The position numbers and the translations under genes were made by a program. Positions 1 through 12,209 of a stretch of DNA of 64,000 nucleotides are shown here, one piece after another. The DNA is from Liolophura sinensis. Taxonomy: Eukaryota > Mollusca > Polyplacophora > Chitonida > Chitonidae. The notes beneath the pieces are model-generated. The model was not told the DNA's origin. It ran no database searches and saw only the letters and a program-made list of their open reading frames with translations. Every line of letters starts with the position of its first letter. Positions within the stretch are counted from its first letter, which is position 1. The stretch spans positions 17,473,485-17,537,484 of the forward strand of contig NC_088296.1 in NCBI RefSeq assembly GCF_032854445.1, written 5' to 3'.

Positions 1-2663
1 CCACCAGAAAATAAAATGCATACATGAACCCACACAGTATGAAACATGAATTTTAAAAAGCGTAAGTTTTTGTCTTTGTAATGTCACATATTAACCGAGA
101 CATTGAAGTAGGTCAAATTTCACACACTGAGAAAAATTGAGAGTGCCACCATGTTATCAATTTTGACCAATCAGATGCCGATTATCTCTATAATCCCAGT
201 GCGCAGCTGTTTCTGCTTATGTCAAGCATCCCCTGGATTGTCCTTAACTACATGTGCATTGGGGTATGAGGGATGTGAATTCAACATGGTCTCATAGCAA
301 TTTTAGATTAAAATTTGATTTATTGAGATTAACCAATAAGAAAATATGACTGTGACCTTTAGGGCAACCACTCTTCCTGAATACTGCAAAGGGTATATTT
401 AACGTTGTCTTTTCTTTTCTAAAACTATGAATCATCAAACATTATCACCCCTGTAACATGCATGTCTGAAGGAGTTTTAACTCACCGGCTAAATACCCTG
501 AGTATATAAATGATGTGTCCACTGGGGTCGCCTTTCCGTTAAACTCCATCACATGATCAGACGTAAATAATGTCCTGTCTGGCTGCAGACGAAGTTTGAA
601 TTTTCTGTCCAAAATAAAAGAGACAGTCAAAGTCAAATCAGTAAACCGCAACCACATTTAACACTTCAGACGGTTTTCAAGTTAAGACAGCAGAGTTCCA
701 AGTCTGATTTCTCACCAGGTTTATTAGTGATGTTAAAACAAGTATTCAGTTTTATCTGGTCTTATGACGAAGTTTTCATTTTTTTTTTTCCATCAGGACT
801 GAAGTTACGGCTTGCTGTTTAAAGTCTGTCTCAGGCATTTATGAATAAGCAATGTAAATGTACAAGACTTACTTTCCCAATGCTTTAAATTCCAGGTGCA
901 GTGTTTGGTCAGAGGACCGTTTGGCTCGCAGGTGCTTGCCATGCATATCGTCCCGGTCATAATGAAGGGGTTCGTAATGACGAACATAGTCGTCCAAAAC
1001 TCGTCGGCCTGAAAAACACAAAGGTGTTTTAAAGTTTATCTGGAAGGTACATGTTCAGTTTCCTATTAAAAATGCATTAAGTTTCAGCAACAGATGCAAT
1101 ATTTTATGACATTTGTTGCCTCTAAAAAAGGCAATACTTGGGTCAAAACTACGTGTAGATGATTTACCATCTACTGGCATTTTCTCGTAATAAACCTACA
1201 TGTGTAGATGATTTACCATGAACAGGCATTTTCTCGTATTAAAACTACATGTGTAGATGATTTACCGTATGTACAGGCATTTTTTTAGTAATAAACCTAC
1301 ATGTGTAGATGATTTACAATGTACAGGCATTTTTTTAGTAATAAACCTACATGTGTAGATGATTTACCATGTACTGGCATTTTCTCGTATTAAAACTACA
1401 TGCGTAGATGATTTACCATGTACAGGCATTTTCTTGTATTAAAACTACATGTGTAGATGATTTACCATGAACAGGCATTTTCTTGTATTAAAATTACATG
1501 CGTAGATGATTTACCATGTACAGGCATTTTCTTGTAATAAACCTACATGTGTAGATGATTTACCACGTACTGGCATTTTCTCGTAATAAACCTACATGTG
1601 TAGATGATTTACCATGTACTGGCATTTTCTCATATTAAAACTACATGTGCAGATGATTTACCATGTAACTGGCATTTTCTCATAATAAAACTACATGTGT
1701 AGATGATTTACAATGTACTGGCATTTTCTCATAATAAACCTACAAGTGTAGATGATTTACCACGTACTGGCATTTTCTCGTAATAAACCTACATGTGTAG
1801 ATGATTTACCATGTACTGGCATTTTCTCATAATAAAACTACATGTGTAGATGATTTACAATGTACTGGCATTTTCTCATAATAAACCTACAAGTGTAGAT
1901 GATTTACCACGTACTGGCATTTTCTCGTAATAAAACTACATGTGTAGATGATTTACCATGTACAGGCATTTTCTCATATTACACAATACTGTACTAAGAT
2001 ACTAATATATAGTTTGCCTCCCACTACCTTACTTCTCCTGCTGGTTGGAACAGTTGCAGGGGTAGTTGCAGAGACATCTGTGGGGACAGTTGCAGGGACA
2101 GTTGTGGGAACAGTTGAGGGAACAGCTGTGGGAACAGTTGCGGGAACAGCTGTGGGGACAGTTGCAGGGACAGCTGTGGGGACAGTTGCGAGGACAGTTG
2201 CAGGGGCAGATGCAGAGACAGTTAAGGGATAGTTGCAGGGGCAGTTAAGGGGACAGTTGCAGGGGCAGTTAGGGGAGAGTTGTAGAGGCAGTTGCAGGGG
2301 CAGTTGCAGGGACAGCTGTGGGGACAGTTGCAGGGACAGCTGTGGGGACAGTTGCAGGGACAGTTGCGGGGACAGTTGCAGGGGCAGTTGCAGGACAGTT
2401 AAGGGGATAGCTGCAGGGGGCAGGTTAAGGGGGACAGTTGCAGGGGCAGTTAACGGGACATCTGTGGGGACAGTTACAGGGACAGTTTCGGGGACAGTTG
2501 TGGGGAAAGTTGCAGGGGACAGTTGCGGGGCAGTTGCGAGAAAAGTTACGGGGACAGTTGCGGGAACAGCACGCTTGGTTGTGTTATTGCTGTTTGTATG
2601 TAGGAATGTGTATAGCTTCTCTTTTCAAACTACAAGGTGCTTTATCTTGTTTTATATATATAT

Positions 2664-2727
<64 letters not shown>

Positions 2728-5700
2728 AATCGATGGATTTTTTGATTGGGCTCGATTGGGCAGTTCATGTTTCCTATATATTTGTTTTCTCTGATGAAGG
2801 CCTTTGTGAAGAACAGTTTCATTGTAAGTTAACCGAGCTACCTTGGATAAATAAAGATATTATTACATATTGTACAAGTTTATTTGCTGGTTGAACTGAA
2901 TGTACAGTATAGCAGATCAAAAGTACAGATCACAGTGACAGCCCCACATGTAAATCATGGTACAGGCTAGTGCACAAGTACATTACTTGTAAAGATATTA
3001 TTACATATTGTACAAGTTTATTTGCTTGCTGAACTGAATGTACAGTATAGCAGATCAAAAGTACAGATCACAGTGACAGCCCACATGTAAATCGTGGTAC
3101 GGCTAGTGCACAAGTACATTACTTGTAAAGATATTATTACATATTACACAAGTTTATTTGCTGGTTGAACTGAATGTACAGCATAGCAGATCAAAAGTAC
3201 AGATCACAATGACAGTCCACATGTAAATCATGGTACGGGCTAGTGCACAAGTACATTACTTGTAAAGATATTATTACATATTACACAAGTTTATTTGCTG
3301 GTTGAACTGAATGTACAGTATAGCAGATCAAAAGTACAGATCACAGTGACAGTCCACATGTAAATCGTGTTACAGGCTAGTGTACAACTGTGAATTGGGC
3401 TCACCCTGCATCACTTGATTATCAAACACACATATGTAAGTACAAAACAAAACAAAACACATGTTCTAATGTGTCAGAGATTATGATACATGCTCGTCCT
3501 ATTTTGAACAGGTGAGCTATTTCTGGAGCTCTATACATAAAATAATACGTCCATTATTCATGCATTCATTAATAGCACCGCAAACTGAATTGATTTATAA
3601 TTTGTACACAGCAGAACAACCGTTGTTTTGTGTTCATCTGACCGCCACAAGCAAATGTACGCAACTGTAGTATCAACATAGGGAATATCAATATACATGT
3701 ATTATGTACATGTAGTATCAACATTGGGAATATCACTATACATGTATATGCACATGTAGTATCAACATAGGGAACATCAATATACATGTATATGCACATG
3801 TAGTATCAACATTGGCAATATCAATATACATGTATATGCACATGCAGTATCAACACTGGGAACATCAATATACATGTATATGCACATGTAGTATCAACAT
3901 AGGGAACATCAATATACATGTATATGCCACATGTAGTATCAACATTGGGAACATCAATATACATGTATATGTACATGTAGTATCAACATAGGGAACATCA
4001 ATATACATGTATATGCACATGTAGTATCAACATTGGGAACATCAATATACATGTATATGCACATGCAGTATCAACATTGGAAATATCAATATACATGTAT
4101 ATGCACATGCAGTATCAACATTGGAAATATCAATATACATGTATATGCCACATGCAGTATCAACATTGGAAACATCAATATACATGTATATGCACACGTA
4201 GTATCAACATTGGGAATAGAAACATGCAAGTACATGTCAAAGGTGCCAATCGTACATGTATACCCTTTTTCCTCAACCGTTTTGCACATGAACAAGCAAC
4301 TTTAAGTGCAATTTATACACATTTTTAAACTGATTTTGAGGGCATAACTGGATTGGCCAATTTCAGGGCTTCATAATAGTGTAATTTTAACATATTACAC
4401 AGAATAGTGTCTTCAGAATATGCTTGAATATTCTTGCAAACATGTGAAAACGTTAAAGAATTACAATACATGCTGTATCAACATCATAAATGTAAACATA
4501 CATGTAGTATCAACAATGTAAAACGTAAATATACATGTACATTGTACAACATCAATATTGTAAATGTAAATATGCATGTATGTGGCATTGATAAATTACC
4601 ATTGTAATGCAAATGTACATGTATCAACAAATCATAAATGAAGCATCAACACCACAAATGTAAACATACAATATATACGTCTACATGTGTCTATGTAAGA
4701 TGTAGACTCAATAGCATCAGTGCACAACTTGATACAAGTAAAGCATCAACAAACTGTAAATGTAGCATATGGAATTAGATGTACCCTTTTCACGTTCCCA
4801 AAAATAATAGCAAAACTTTGGCCATGAGAGTTCAACATGATGAAAGTCACATTCAGCATGTGATCAACAATTGGAAGATGATTTCCTATAGCAAAAATTT
4901 AACTTTCAGCACCTCGCAAATGCATTTTTGGGAGCAAATTTTTACGGCATAGCAAGCAGTTAGCTAGACTTAATACTAACCAATGGCAGACCACAAATCA
5001 CGCTAATCATCGCCTCATATCAACAATGGCTATATTTATTTATTTATTTGATTGGTGTTTTAAACCGTACTAAAGAATATTTAACTTATGGTGGGAGAAA
5101 ACCGGGTAGAGCCCACAGGAAATCCATGACCATCCCCAGGTTGCTGCAAGACCTTCCCAATTACGGCCGGAGCAGAAGCCAGCATGAGCTGGACTTGAAC
5201 TCACAGCAACCGCAAACAATGGTTATACATGCTCTGTATTTCTGCCAGCATTAAACATACAAGATTTGTAATAACATCCCGTCCTCTTTAATTGGGTAAC
5301 CCTACTCCCTTCAGTTTGCCTTCTGCAACCCACATCACAGCACCTAATTGTTGTGTGCGAATAAATACTGATTTGTTCACTGCTTGATTAATTTGCCTTC
5401 TAAGCTAGGCCGTACAATGCAGCACAAACTTTCTGATCGATTTTCCACACTCTGTTTATTGATTTTCTTCAGGCAACAATGAAATAGCAGCCTTTTTGTC
5501 AGAATGAGTGTATCAGAGAGGGTGGATTTTGTATCTCAGAAATGGGCAAAAGACATTTTTTATTCCAGTGCTCCATTTTTTTTTTTTTTAATCTTTTCTC
5601 ACTTTCCAGTATCTGTGTGTGTGTGACAAACCGAGACCCACTGGGTGAATTTCCTTTTTCAGAATCCTTGGCTGATATCTTTCTGTGCACTACGTGATCC

Positions 5701-8700
5701 CGTTACTTCATACAAAACTTACACATACAGCTTTGTGTATTTTTCGCCAATTCTAAGAAATCACAGTCCAGTAGCAACACCCGCCACAATTATACATGTA
5801 GTAACTGTGCATGTAATATGGCCAAGATGACAGATGCGGCCACCAGTGGCAAACGATCCCATCAAGATGGCTGTAGGGAGTAGATCAGAATCTGCCTGTG
5901 ATGCCGTAGGTTGGTCAGAAAATGGGCATGCACATAATATGCATGTCAGTCAGATGTATCCCCTAAAGATCTGTTTATTTTACGACTTCTACGCACAGAA
6001 CAGGAGCTTAATTCTTTCTACACAATATTAGCATGGGGTCGTTCACGGGCAAAAATTACACTTTTGCCCTAAAAATGCTTAATCCTACCAATATAGTTCA
6101 TGTACAAAAACCAAATTAAAAAGCTGCAGCCCGGTTTCCTCCCACCATAATGCTGGCCACCGCTGTATAAGTGAAATATTCTTGAGTACGGCGTAAAACA
6201 CCAATCAAATAAATAGATGCCTCATTTAAAAAGCTGCATAAATTGCATGGAAAGTTGCTCGTTTATATGCGCACAGATTGAGGAATTAAGGTATAAGAGG
6301 TAATAGGTCAATGGCATGTACACCTTGGCTACAGCTGAAGATGGTCAAGGAAGTTTTTAAAGTGACCTTTGTTCAGACACCCATCAACAGAACTTTCTTT
6401 CAGGTCTAAAATTTGTCCATATTATCAATAGTTAACAATTTTTCAGTTACATTTTTTAGAAAATTCACACTATCTGACTATCTGCATTTTAAATGGTAAT
6501 TTGTATTGTTTTAATGTGATTGGATGTTAAATGTGTCGACAACAGAGCGTTCTAAGGAATTATAGACCAATGACGTCTAATAAAATGCAATCAACATCAC
6601 ATATTATTATATTATAATTTTTTTTTTACCTAATTCTGCTAAAGCCATGGTGCTAGGGGGCATGTAAATTGCTGCTATTTATGCCTTTACATGAACAGTT
6701 ACAATAAAACCTTGACTCAGGTATACTGACCAGAGGCTGTATTTCACCTGTTACGTGTGACCATTTGCCAGCTATCACTCTTTAATTGTTTTTTATTACT
6801 ACACATACATGTATATAGGTGTGAATCTGCAATCAAATTATAAACTTTCTGAACTCAGGATATACATGTGTGAAATTGCAATCAAATTATAAACTTTCTG
6901 AACTCTGGATATACAGGTGTGAATCTGCAATCAAATTATAAACTTTCTGAACTCTGGATATACAGGTGTGAATCTGCAATCAAATTATAACCTTTCTGAA
7001 TTCAGGATTAACAGTATCATGTAAAGTCATCAAAACAAAATAAAAAAATAAAAAAGCTCTCAAAAACTGCATGATTGCTGCCAGTAATCAATAATCAGCA
7101 AAGGGCTATTATACATGCAACTTTGGAAGGAAATATTTAACTTGTGAATTATAAGTGAAGCCTGGCTTCTTCAGTATGACACATACATGTTGACACACGA
7201 TATCAATCTCACTAACACACAATATCAACCGGTTATCGGATGTCAGGGGAAATCGTGACGATGTATATTGACAGTGTACACTCCTCCTCCCAAATGTGTC
7301 CTTAATTCTGTTTGCAAAGTCATCACCGAGCCGGTATAGAAAGATTGACACGCACATATAACAGAGGTCCCACAGGTACAATGGGCCGGGGTACAACACT
7401 GACGCCCTATCATCCAGCTAAGAATCAAGCTTATACTGTACAACAGCGCAAATGATGCCCTAATTTAACGACTCTATCGCAGCCTACAACATTCTGATCT
7501 TTGTTACATGTTACATGTATATAGGGCTTACAAGTCCATTGTAATATGTTACCAATGCATGACCTGAGAGCTAAAAACAAAGCTGATGTATTTCATATTT
7601 TGAGTGATGTGTGTATGAAATTTAAATTATACAGTACATGTATATATAGCACATGCTCTAATTCCTCAACCTTTCCACATATGAAAGAGCGATTTTCAAT
7701 TTATGTAGCTTTATAATTTGATTTTGGAGACAAAACTAAATTAGTCGGATTGAGCGATTTCAGGGCTTCACAAAAAGTATAATTTTATCAGTCTACACAG
7801 TAATATAGTAATCGAAAAGTTAAATTCACAGTCTCTGGCATAAAGTATTGAAGAGGATCATAACTATTAAATCTTGCCTGATTCTGAAGTTCAGTTCATC
7901 TAAGAAAATATTTTACAGTTTGTTTGTTTGATTGGTGTTCTAATCACAAACTGCATATTAAACAATATTTCTCTTACATATTTATTTATTTATTTGATTG
8001 GTGTTTCACACCGTATTCAAGAATATTTCACAGTAAACAGCATTATGGTAGGAGGGAACTGCTTGGTGGAAACCCCCAGCCATCCGCAGATTGCCGGCAG
8101 ATCTCCCCATGTACAGTCAGAGACGGAGGCCTGGAAATGAACTTATAGGGATCCCATTGGTGGGAGACTCATGGGCCAGAACCCTGCACTGACATGCTAA
8201 CAACCTCGACCACAGGAGCCCCCTTCACATACATGGAAACAGAATTCACCTCCACATTCAAAAGCTCGGTAAAAAGGGTTGTTTTTGCCACTGAAATTTG
8301 TTTTTTTCTTTCTTGAAAACACCATATGGAGGGATAACCTATTGGCATGATTGGAAAAACTTTTGTTAATATTTGTGACTTTATTTGTTCCTCAAATACA
8401 TTGCTTTTGAAATTTTATTTCACTTACGGTACCCTAATTCCTCAACATGTTCGACCACAGAGCATAATTTGACATTTTAGAGGAATGTTACAATGTGTCT
8501 GATGTGAACTGGTAATTACACGAGTCCTGTGAAGTTCATATCTGTCATAAAACATTTTAGTCTTCTTATATTATCAATTATGATTTCATACTGCATCTGA
8601 GTTTCTAATCCGAGCAAACTGACAGTTCATTAAGGAATATTCGGATACGCCTGTTGGAGACGGTTCAGGTGTTCATGGGACCCAGTCTATAAATGACGAG

Positions 8701-11700
8701 GTAAATGGCCGTTGTGTTGAACTCACTAGCGACATGGCCTAGAGGAATTTTACGCGTGAAACGATACTTTATTGGATTATCATTACGAAATTTTGTGTGG
8801 TGATTGGAAGGGGGAGCTGTTACGATGGGGATTTGGTTCAGCTACTGGTATTAAGTGGAGTGGTTATTCCGTCTGCCACGGGTGTCCAACCATTTAAACA
8901 TCGTTGTTGGTCTCTGACTGTACATGTAGGTTGAGTAGCCATGAATATGGCGTATCCAAATACACTGTATTCCTCAAAGAACAATCAGTGTACTCAGACT
9001 ACAAACGTACTAAGTTTATACCTTTACTCATGGAATTTGCTGAGGGTTAAGGGTATATTGAAGAAAACCAGTAGCAGATATAGGTATATGTAACCTAGCA
9101 TTGCTTACAACTGCTTCTGTCACCTAATGGTTAGAGCCTCAAAGAGAAGTCGGGAGACCCCGAGACCCCAAGACCCCTAAGTTTACACCTTTACTGATGG
9201 AATTTGTTGAGGGTTTAAGGTATATTAAAGTAAACCAGTAGTAGATACCAGTCCATGTAACCTAGCATTACTTACGACTACTTCTGTCACCTACCGGTTA
9301 GAGCGTCAAAGAGAAGTCGGGAGACCCCGGGACCCCTAAATTTATACCTTTACTGACGGAATTTGTTGAGGGTTTAAGGTATATTAAAGTAAACTAGTAG
9401 CAGATATAGGTACATGTAACCTAGCATTGTTTATGACTACTTCTGTCACCTAACGGTTAAAGCGTCAAAGAGAAGTCGGGAGACCCCGGGACCCCTAAAT
9501 TTATACCTTTGCTGATGGAATTTTTGGAGGGTTTAAGGTATATTAAAGTAAAGCAGTAGCAGATATAGGTACATGTAACCTAGCATTGTTTATGACTACT
9601 TCTGTCACCTAATGGTTAGAGCGTCAAAGAGAAGTCGGGAGACCCCGGGACCCCTAAGTTTACACCTTTACTGATGGAATTTGTTGAGGGTTTAAGGTAT
9701 ATTAAAGTAAACCAGTAGTAGATACCAGTCCATGTAACCTAGCATTACTTACGACTACTTCTGTCACCTACCGGTTAGAGCGTCAAAGAGAAGTCGGGAG
9801 ACCCCGGGACCCCTAAATTTATACCTTTACTGACGGAATTTGTTGAGGGTTTAAGGTATATTAAAGTATACTAATAGCAGATATAGGTACATGTAACCTA
9901 GCATTGTTTATGACTACTTCTGTCACCTAACGGTTAAAGCGTCAAAGAGAAGTCGGGAGACCCCGGGACCCCTAAGTTTACACCTTTACTGATGGAATTT
10001 GTTGAGGGTTTAAGGTATATTAAAGTAAACCAGTAGTAGATATCAGTCCATGTAACCTAGCATTACTTACGACTACTTCTGTCACCTAACGGTTAGAGCG
10101 TCAAAGAGAAGTCGGGAGACCCTGGGACCCCTAAATTTATACCTTTACTGATGGAATTTGTTGAGGGTTTAAGGTATATTAAAGTAAACCAGTAGCAGAT
10201 ACCAGTCCATGTAACCTAGCATTGCTTATGACTACTTCTCTTACCTAGTGGTTAAAGCGTCAAAGAGAAGTCGGGAGACCCCGGGACCCCTAAGTTTATA
10301 CCTTTACTGATGGAATTTGTTGAGGGTTTAAGGTATATTAAAGTAAAACCAGTAGTAGATATCAGTCCATGTAACCTAGCATTGCTTACGACTACTTCTG
10401 TTACCTAGTGGTTAGAGTGTCAAAGAGAAGTCGGGAGACCTCGGGACGTTAAACCTCTAGCCTACATACATATGACTGTATTGCGAATGTATATGATAAA
10501 GTATGTGTACATGCATGACCCATACATCCAGGAAGCAATCTTACTATTACAGTGTCATGTTCTTATCGTCATAGACACCTTATCTGTCATCAGGTATGAT
10601 CATGTACAGCACATGTAGTACAAAGGCCATATGCAGTTCATTCTGTGTTTCCTGTCTCAAGCTCTTATTTTATCTTATTCTGAGAGTTCTACTTGATACT
10701 AAAAAGGTGTTTTGAAGTTTTCTTTGAAGATAGCACGATAACCAACTGGAAAATTGTCTCCTTATTTTTAGGACAAATGTTAGTAGCGATGAATTTTCTC
10801 TTCTAGTATCCCAATCATGCCAATATGGCTGAAGAGACTCTGTGACAGATCCGTTCGGCTTTCAGTTGCGATCTATTTACCACACACCGTTTCACACCAA
10901 CAAGTCATTTTTAAATGATGTCTGCAGATGTCAACTGTGGCACTTACTTCTCACACAGTACACACCCTATATTCCATTTATACTTCACTCAGTATGGGCA
11001 AGCCAGACCCAAATTCATGACCAGGCAAACTATTTACATTTGACTCTTATTTTCAGGTTGAACGCACATGCGGGAACAACAATTTTGTCAAGACCCATAA
11101 CTGTCATGAAGGCAGATGAATTTGGATCTGGAATGCCCTTGTGGGTGCAGGTGAGCTGACAGGTAAAGAGCCACGGCTTACACCTGCTTTGGGATGCAGA
11201 CATTGTTTAGAAAGGACTTTGTCTCACACTGTTTGGCATGAAATGGAATGTAATTATAATACTCATAACCAAGAGAGAAGCTGAGAATTATTCACAGTTT
11301 TGAAGTGATGTCATTGCTGCTCTGAACCAATCATAAGCACAGTATAAGTCACGTGACTAGACTACTGGAGATGAAAACAAATCAAATTTAATCCAGGCGA
11401 GATAGGCACTGAATAAGATTTTAGCATGAAAAAGGAAAAATATAGCTTTTAGATAGGAGTTCTTTCTTGAAAAGTAATCAGAATGCGCCTAACCTTCAAA
11501 TATGATAGTCTCAATGTCCCGTAGTACTTACAACTTTAGAAATCTGCAAAAATCGGCAGTACGCCCATTTAGCTTCATGTTATTTATCACCACCTGGCCC
11601 TTGAGAAGAACCAGGATGCCTTATGATAATTATAACCAGAAAGGGTTCCCGTAAAACATCAAAAGCCTGACTCGCTGCAATCAGTAAGATGGCTGACATC

Positions 11701-12209
11701 ATAATCTTGAGTATGATATTAAACCTGTCAGTAAGTAAAGATATCAGTGTGTAAAACTCCAAAGGTTGTTCAATAACTGAAGTGTGGAATTGTATACAAC
11801 TGCTAAAAGGGACAGACGTGTGTGTGTGTGTGTGTGTGTTTGGGAGTGGGGGTGAGGGGGAGGCATCCTGTACATTTTTTCTCTATAACTGACTGACTTA
11901 GTCTTCACGCGGAATCCATTTCTTCATCTTCAATAACTTTCAGTTTCAACGCAGAATGTGAACAGTAAATAGTGATATCACAGATGAAATAATGAAAACT
12001 GAACATGTTCAAGAAAACACCGGTTCTTCTCATCGTAAAACAGAGAGACACGCCTATCAGTTGTCGAGATAACAATCAGTGTTTTTACCACTGATTCACT
12101 TCCATTCTCAGCTTACTTCGTTTGTTTTCAGTGCAGGGGTTGAAAACTTACCCGATACAACAACAACGTCCAGAATAACACATAGTAGCAGGGAAATTTC
12201 GACCCTCAT
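1..12209 (-). CDS. ADAM10: ADAM10-type membrane metalloprotease, 5' part of gene (partial)
   Basis: ADAM10 is a single-pass membrane zinc protease that sheds ectodomains such as Notch and APP. Three exons are visible: 12152-12209, 873-1008 and 486-604, joined in phase 1 and phase 2. They give a signal peptide (residues 1-19) and prodomain to about residue 104. The prodomain contains YVRHYEPLHYD, GKHLRAKRSSD, a FKLRLQPDRTLF strand and VDTSFIYSGYLAG. These align with the human ADAM10 stretches YIRHYEGLSYN, QKHQRAKR, FNLRMKRDTSLF and DTSHIYTGHIYGE as I remember them. The cysteine switch, HExxH catalytic domain, disintegrin and transmembrane parts would lie left of base 1. ADAM17 fits worse. The assignment is firm; the splice joins are inferred. 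Confidence 0.85.
486..604 (-). CDS. ADAM10: ADAM10 exon 3: prodomain
   Basis: The 119 nt exon follows a GACAG acceptor (609-605) and ends at a GTGAGT donor (485-480). It encodes residues 66-104, KFKLRLQPDRTLFTSDHV onward to FIYSGYLA, which match the ADAM10 prodomain stretch ending in the HIYTGHIYGE motif. It leaves phase 1 for an exon that would lie left of the window. Confidence 0.85.
873..1008 (-). CDS. ADAM10: ADAM10 exon 2: N-terminal prodomain
   Basis: The 136 nt exon lies between a CAG acceptor (1011-1009) and a GTAAGT donor (872-867). It encodes residues 21-64, including RRVLDDYVRHYEPLHYD and GKHLRAKRSSDQTLHLEF. The spacing of RHYE and RAKR matches vertebrate ADAM10 prodomains. A longer open frame here in another reading frame is a shadow. 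It ends two bases into Lys65. Confidence 0.85.
1140..1985. repeat. ~50 bp minisatellite, about 17 copies
   Basis: The unit contains ACATGTGTAGATGATTTACC followed by ATGTACTGGCATTTTCTCGT and AATAAAC or ATTAAAA. Copies differ by a few substitutions and two alternating linkers. It lies in ADAM10 intron 1, about 130 bp from exon 2. No coding signal is seen. Confidence 0.92.
2045..2575. repeat. ~12 bp GGGACAGTTGCA minisatellite
   Basis: Short G-rich units (GGGACAGTTGCA and variants with GCTGTG) are tandemly repeated about 40 times. Because the unit length is a multiple of three, several frames stay open and give artificial GTVAGTV or QGQLRGQL proteins. These are not genes. The G-rich strand is the plus strand. 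Confidence 0.9.
2650..2738. repeat. (TA)n microsatellite
   Basis: A nearly pure alternating TA tract with short interruptions, directly after the G-rich minisatellite. Confidence 0.95.
2850..3385. repeat. ~137 bp tandem repeat, four copies
   Basis: Each unit starts AAAGATATTATTACATATT, continues with GTTTATTTGCTGGTTGAACT and GTACAGATCACAGTGACAG, and ends TAGTGCACAAGTACATTACT. Starts are near 2851, 2989, 3127 and 3265. Copies are nearly identical, which suggests recent amplification. No open reading frame is conserved. Confidence 0.9.
3660..4216. repeat. 44 bp minisatellite, about 12 copies
   Basis: The unit is AGTATCAACATTGGGAACAT followed by CAATATACATGTATATGCACATGT. Small open frames on both strands here are repeat artefacts. 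Confidence 0.92.
4262..4460. mobile_element. MITE copy 1 (TAATTCCTCAACCTTTT family)
   Basis: The left end reads CCTCAACCGTTTTGCACATG, the core has TTTCAGGGCTTCA and GTCTTCAGAATATGCTTGAA, and the right end has GCAAACATGTGAAAACG then GAATTACA, an inverted copy of the left end. It matches the copies at 7656, 21760, 25003, 32083 and 36955. No transposase is encoded. Confidence 0.7.
5033..5216 (-). mobile_element. tRNA-derived SINE, reverse orientation, partial
   Basis: The plus strand shows the T-rich tail complement, GATTGGTGTTTTAAACCGTA, CTAAAGAATATTTAACTTAT, then the body with GGAGAAAACCGGGTAGAGCC, ending GACTTGAACTCACAGCAACC. The tRNA-like head with A box is missing. Confidence 0.85.
6127..6217 (+). 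mobile_element. SINE 3' fragment
   Basis: CCGGTTTCCTCCCACCATAA, then GTGAAATATTCTTGAGTACG and AAAACACCAATCAAATAAAT: the 3' third of the tRNA-derived SINE in plus orientation. Confidence 0.85.
7656..7815. mobile_element. MITE copy 2
   Basis: The left end CTCTAATTCCTCAACCTTTC is followed by the family core (TTTTGGAGACAAAACTAAAT, TTTCAGGGCTTCACAAAAAG, ATAATTTTATCAGTCTACAC). The right inverted end has been lost. Confidence 0.7.
7977..8223 (-). mobile_element. tRNA-derived SINE, reverse, near full length
   Basis: From the left it has (TTTA)n, GATTGGTGTTTCACACCGTA and TTCAAGAATATTTCAC, then the SINE body, ending GGCCAGAACCCTGCACTGAC and CCACAGGAGCCCCC, the degenerate tRNA-like head. A partial tail sits just left at 7918-7940. 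Confidence 0.8.
9005..10455. repeat. ~157 bp satellite with higher-order structure, nine copies
   Basis: Unit landmarks are CTTTACTGATGGAATTTGTT, GAGGGTTTAAGGTATATTAA, AACCTAGCATTRCTTACGAC, CGGTTAGAGCGTCAAAGAGA and AGTCGGGAGACCCCGGGACC. Two subtypes occur (AGTAGATACCAGTCCATG and AGCAGATATAGGTACATG). A multi-unit block starting near 9178 recurs almost unchanged near 9655. It lies in ADAM10 intron 1. No long frame spans it. Confidence 0.92.
11348..11357. promoter_or_regulatory. CLEAR-type E-box palindrome GTCACGTGAC
   Basis: A perfect 10 bp palindrome identical to the consensus CLEAR element (TFEB/TFE3/MITF site). It lies in ADAM10 intron 1, about 0.8 kb downstream of the signal-peptide exon. 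The motif is seen; the binding is inferred. Confidence 0.5.
12152..12209 (-). CDS. ADAM10: ADAM10 exon 1: signal peptide
   Basis: The start ATG is at 12209-12207 and encodes MRVEISLLLCVILDVVVVS, a basic residue followed by a hydrophobic run typical of a secretory signal. The exon ends in one base of a glycine codon, followed by a perfect GTAAGT donor at 12151-12146. The phase matches exon 2, whose first two bases GC complete Gly20. The exon is too short to stand out as an open frame. It was found by searching for a phase-1 donor after a signal peptide, so it is an inference supported by phase, donor and position. Confidence 0.72.

Larger units (their letters stand above)
5217..7917. other. 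ADAM10 intron 1 stretch with no gene
   Basis: I see no splice-bounded exon with protein similarity here. It holds a 5'-truncated SINE copy at 6127-6217 (plus), a MITE fragment near 6195-6295, and four tandem ~50 bp units at about 6818-7010 containing GTGTGAATCTGCAATCAAAT. The short open frames are not convincing. Confidence 0.6.

Noticed and set aside
805-987. 60-residue minus-strand frame MFVITNPFIM
   Set aside because: A shadow: the adjacent frame of the same segment gives the ADAM10 prodomain exon.
1948-2745. 94- and 170-residue Gly/Val/Thr-rich frames
   Set aside because: Translation of the GGGACAGTTGCA minisatellite and the TA run.
1140-4216. CRISPR-like arrays
   Set aside because: Units are contiguous minisatellites without unique spacers, and the genome is eukaryotic.
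11580-11762. Minus-strand frame with MMSAILLIAASQAFD as ADAM10 exon 1
   Set aside because: Only a weak donor (CCAG/GTGGTG) gives the right phase and the tail looks non-coding; 12152-12209 has a better signal peptide and a perfect GTAAGT donor.
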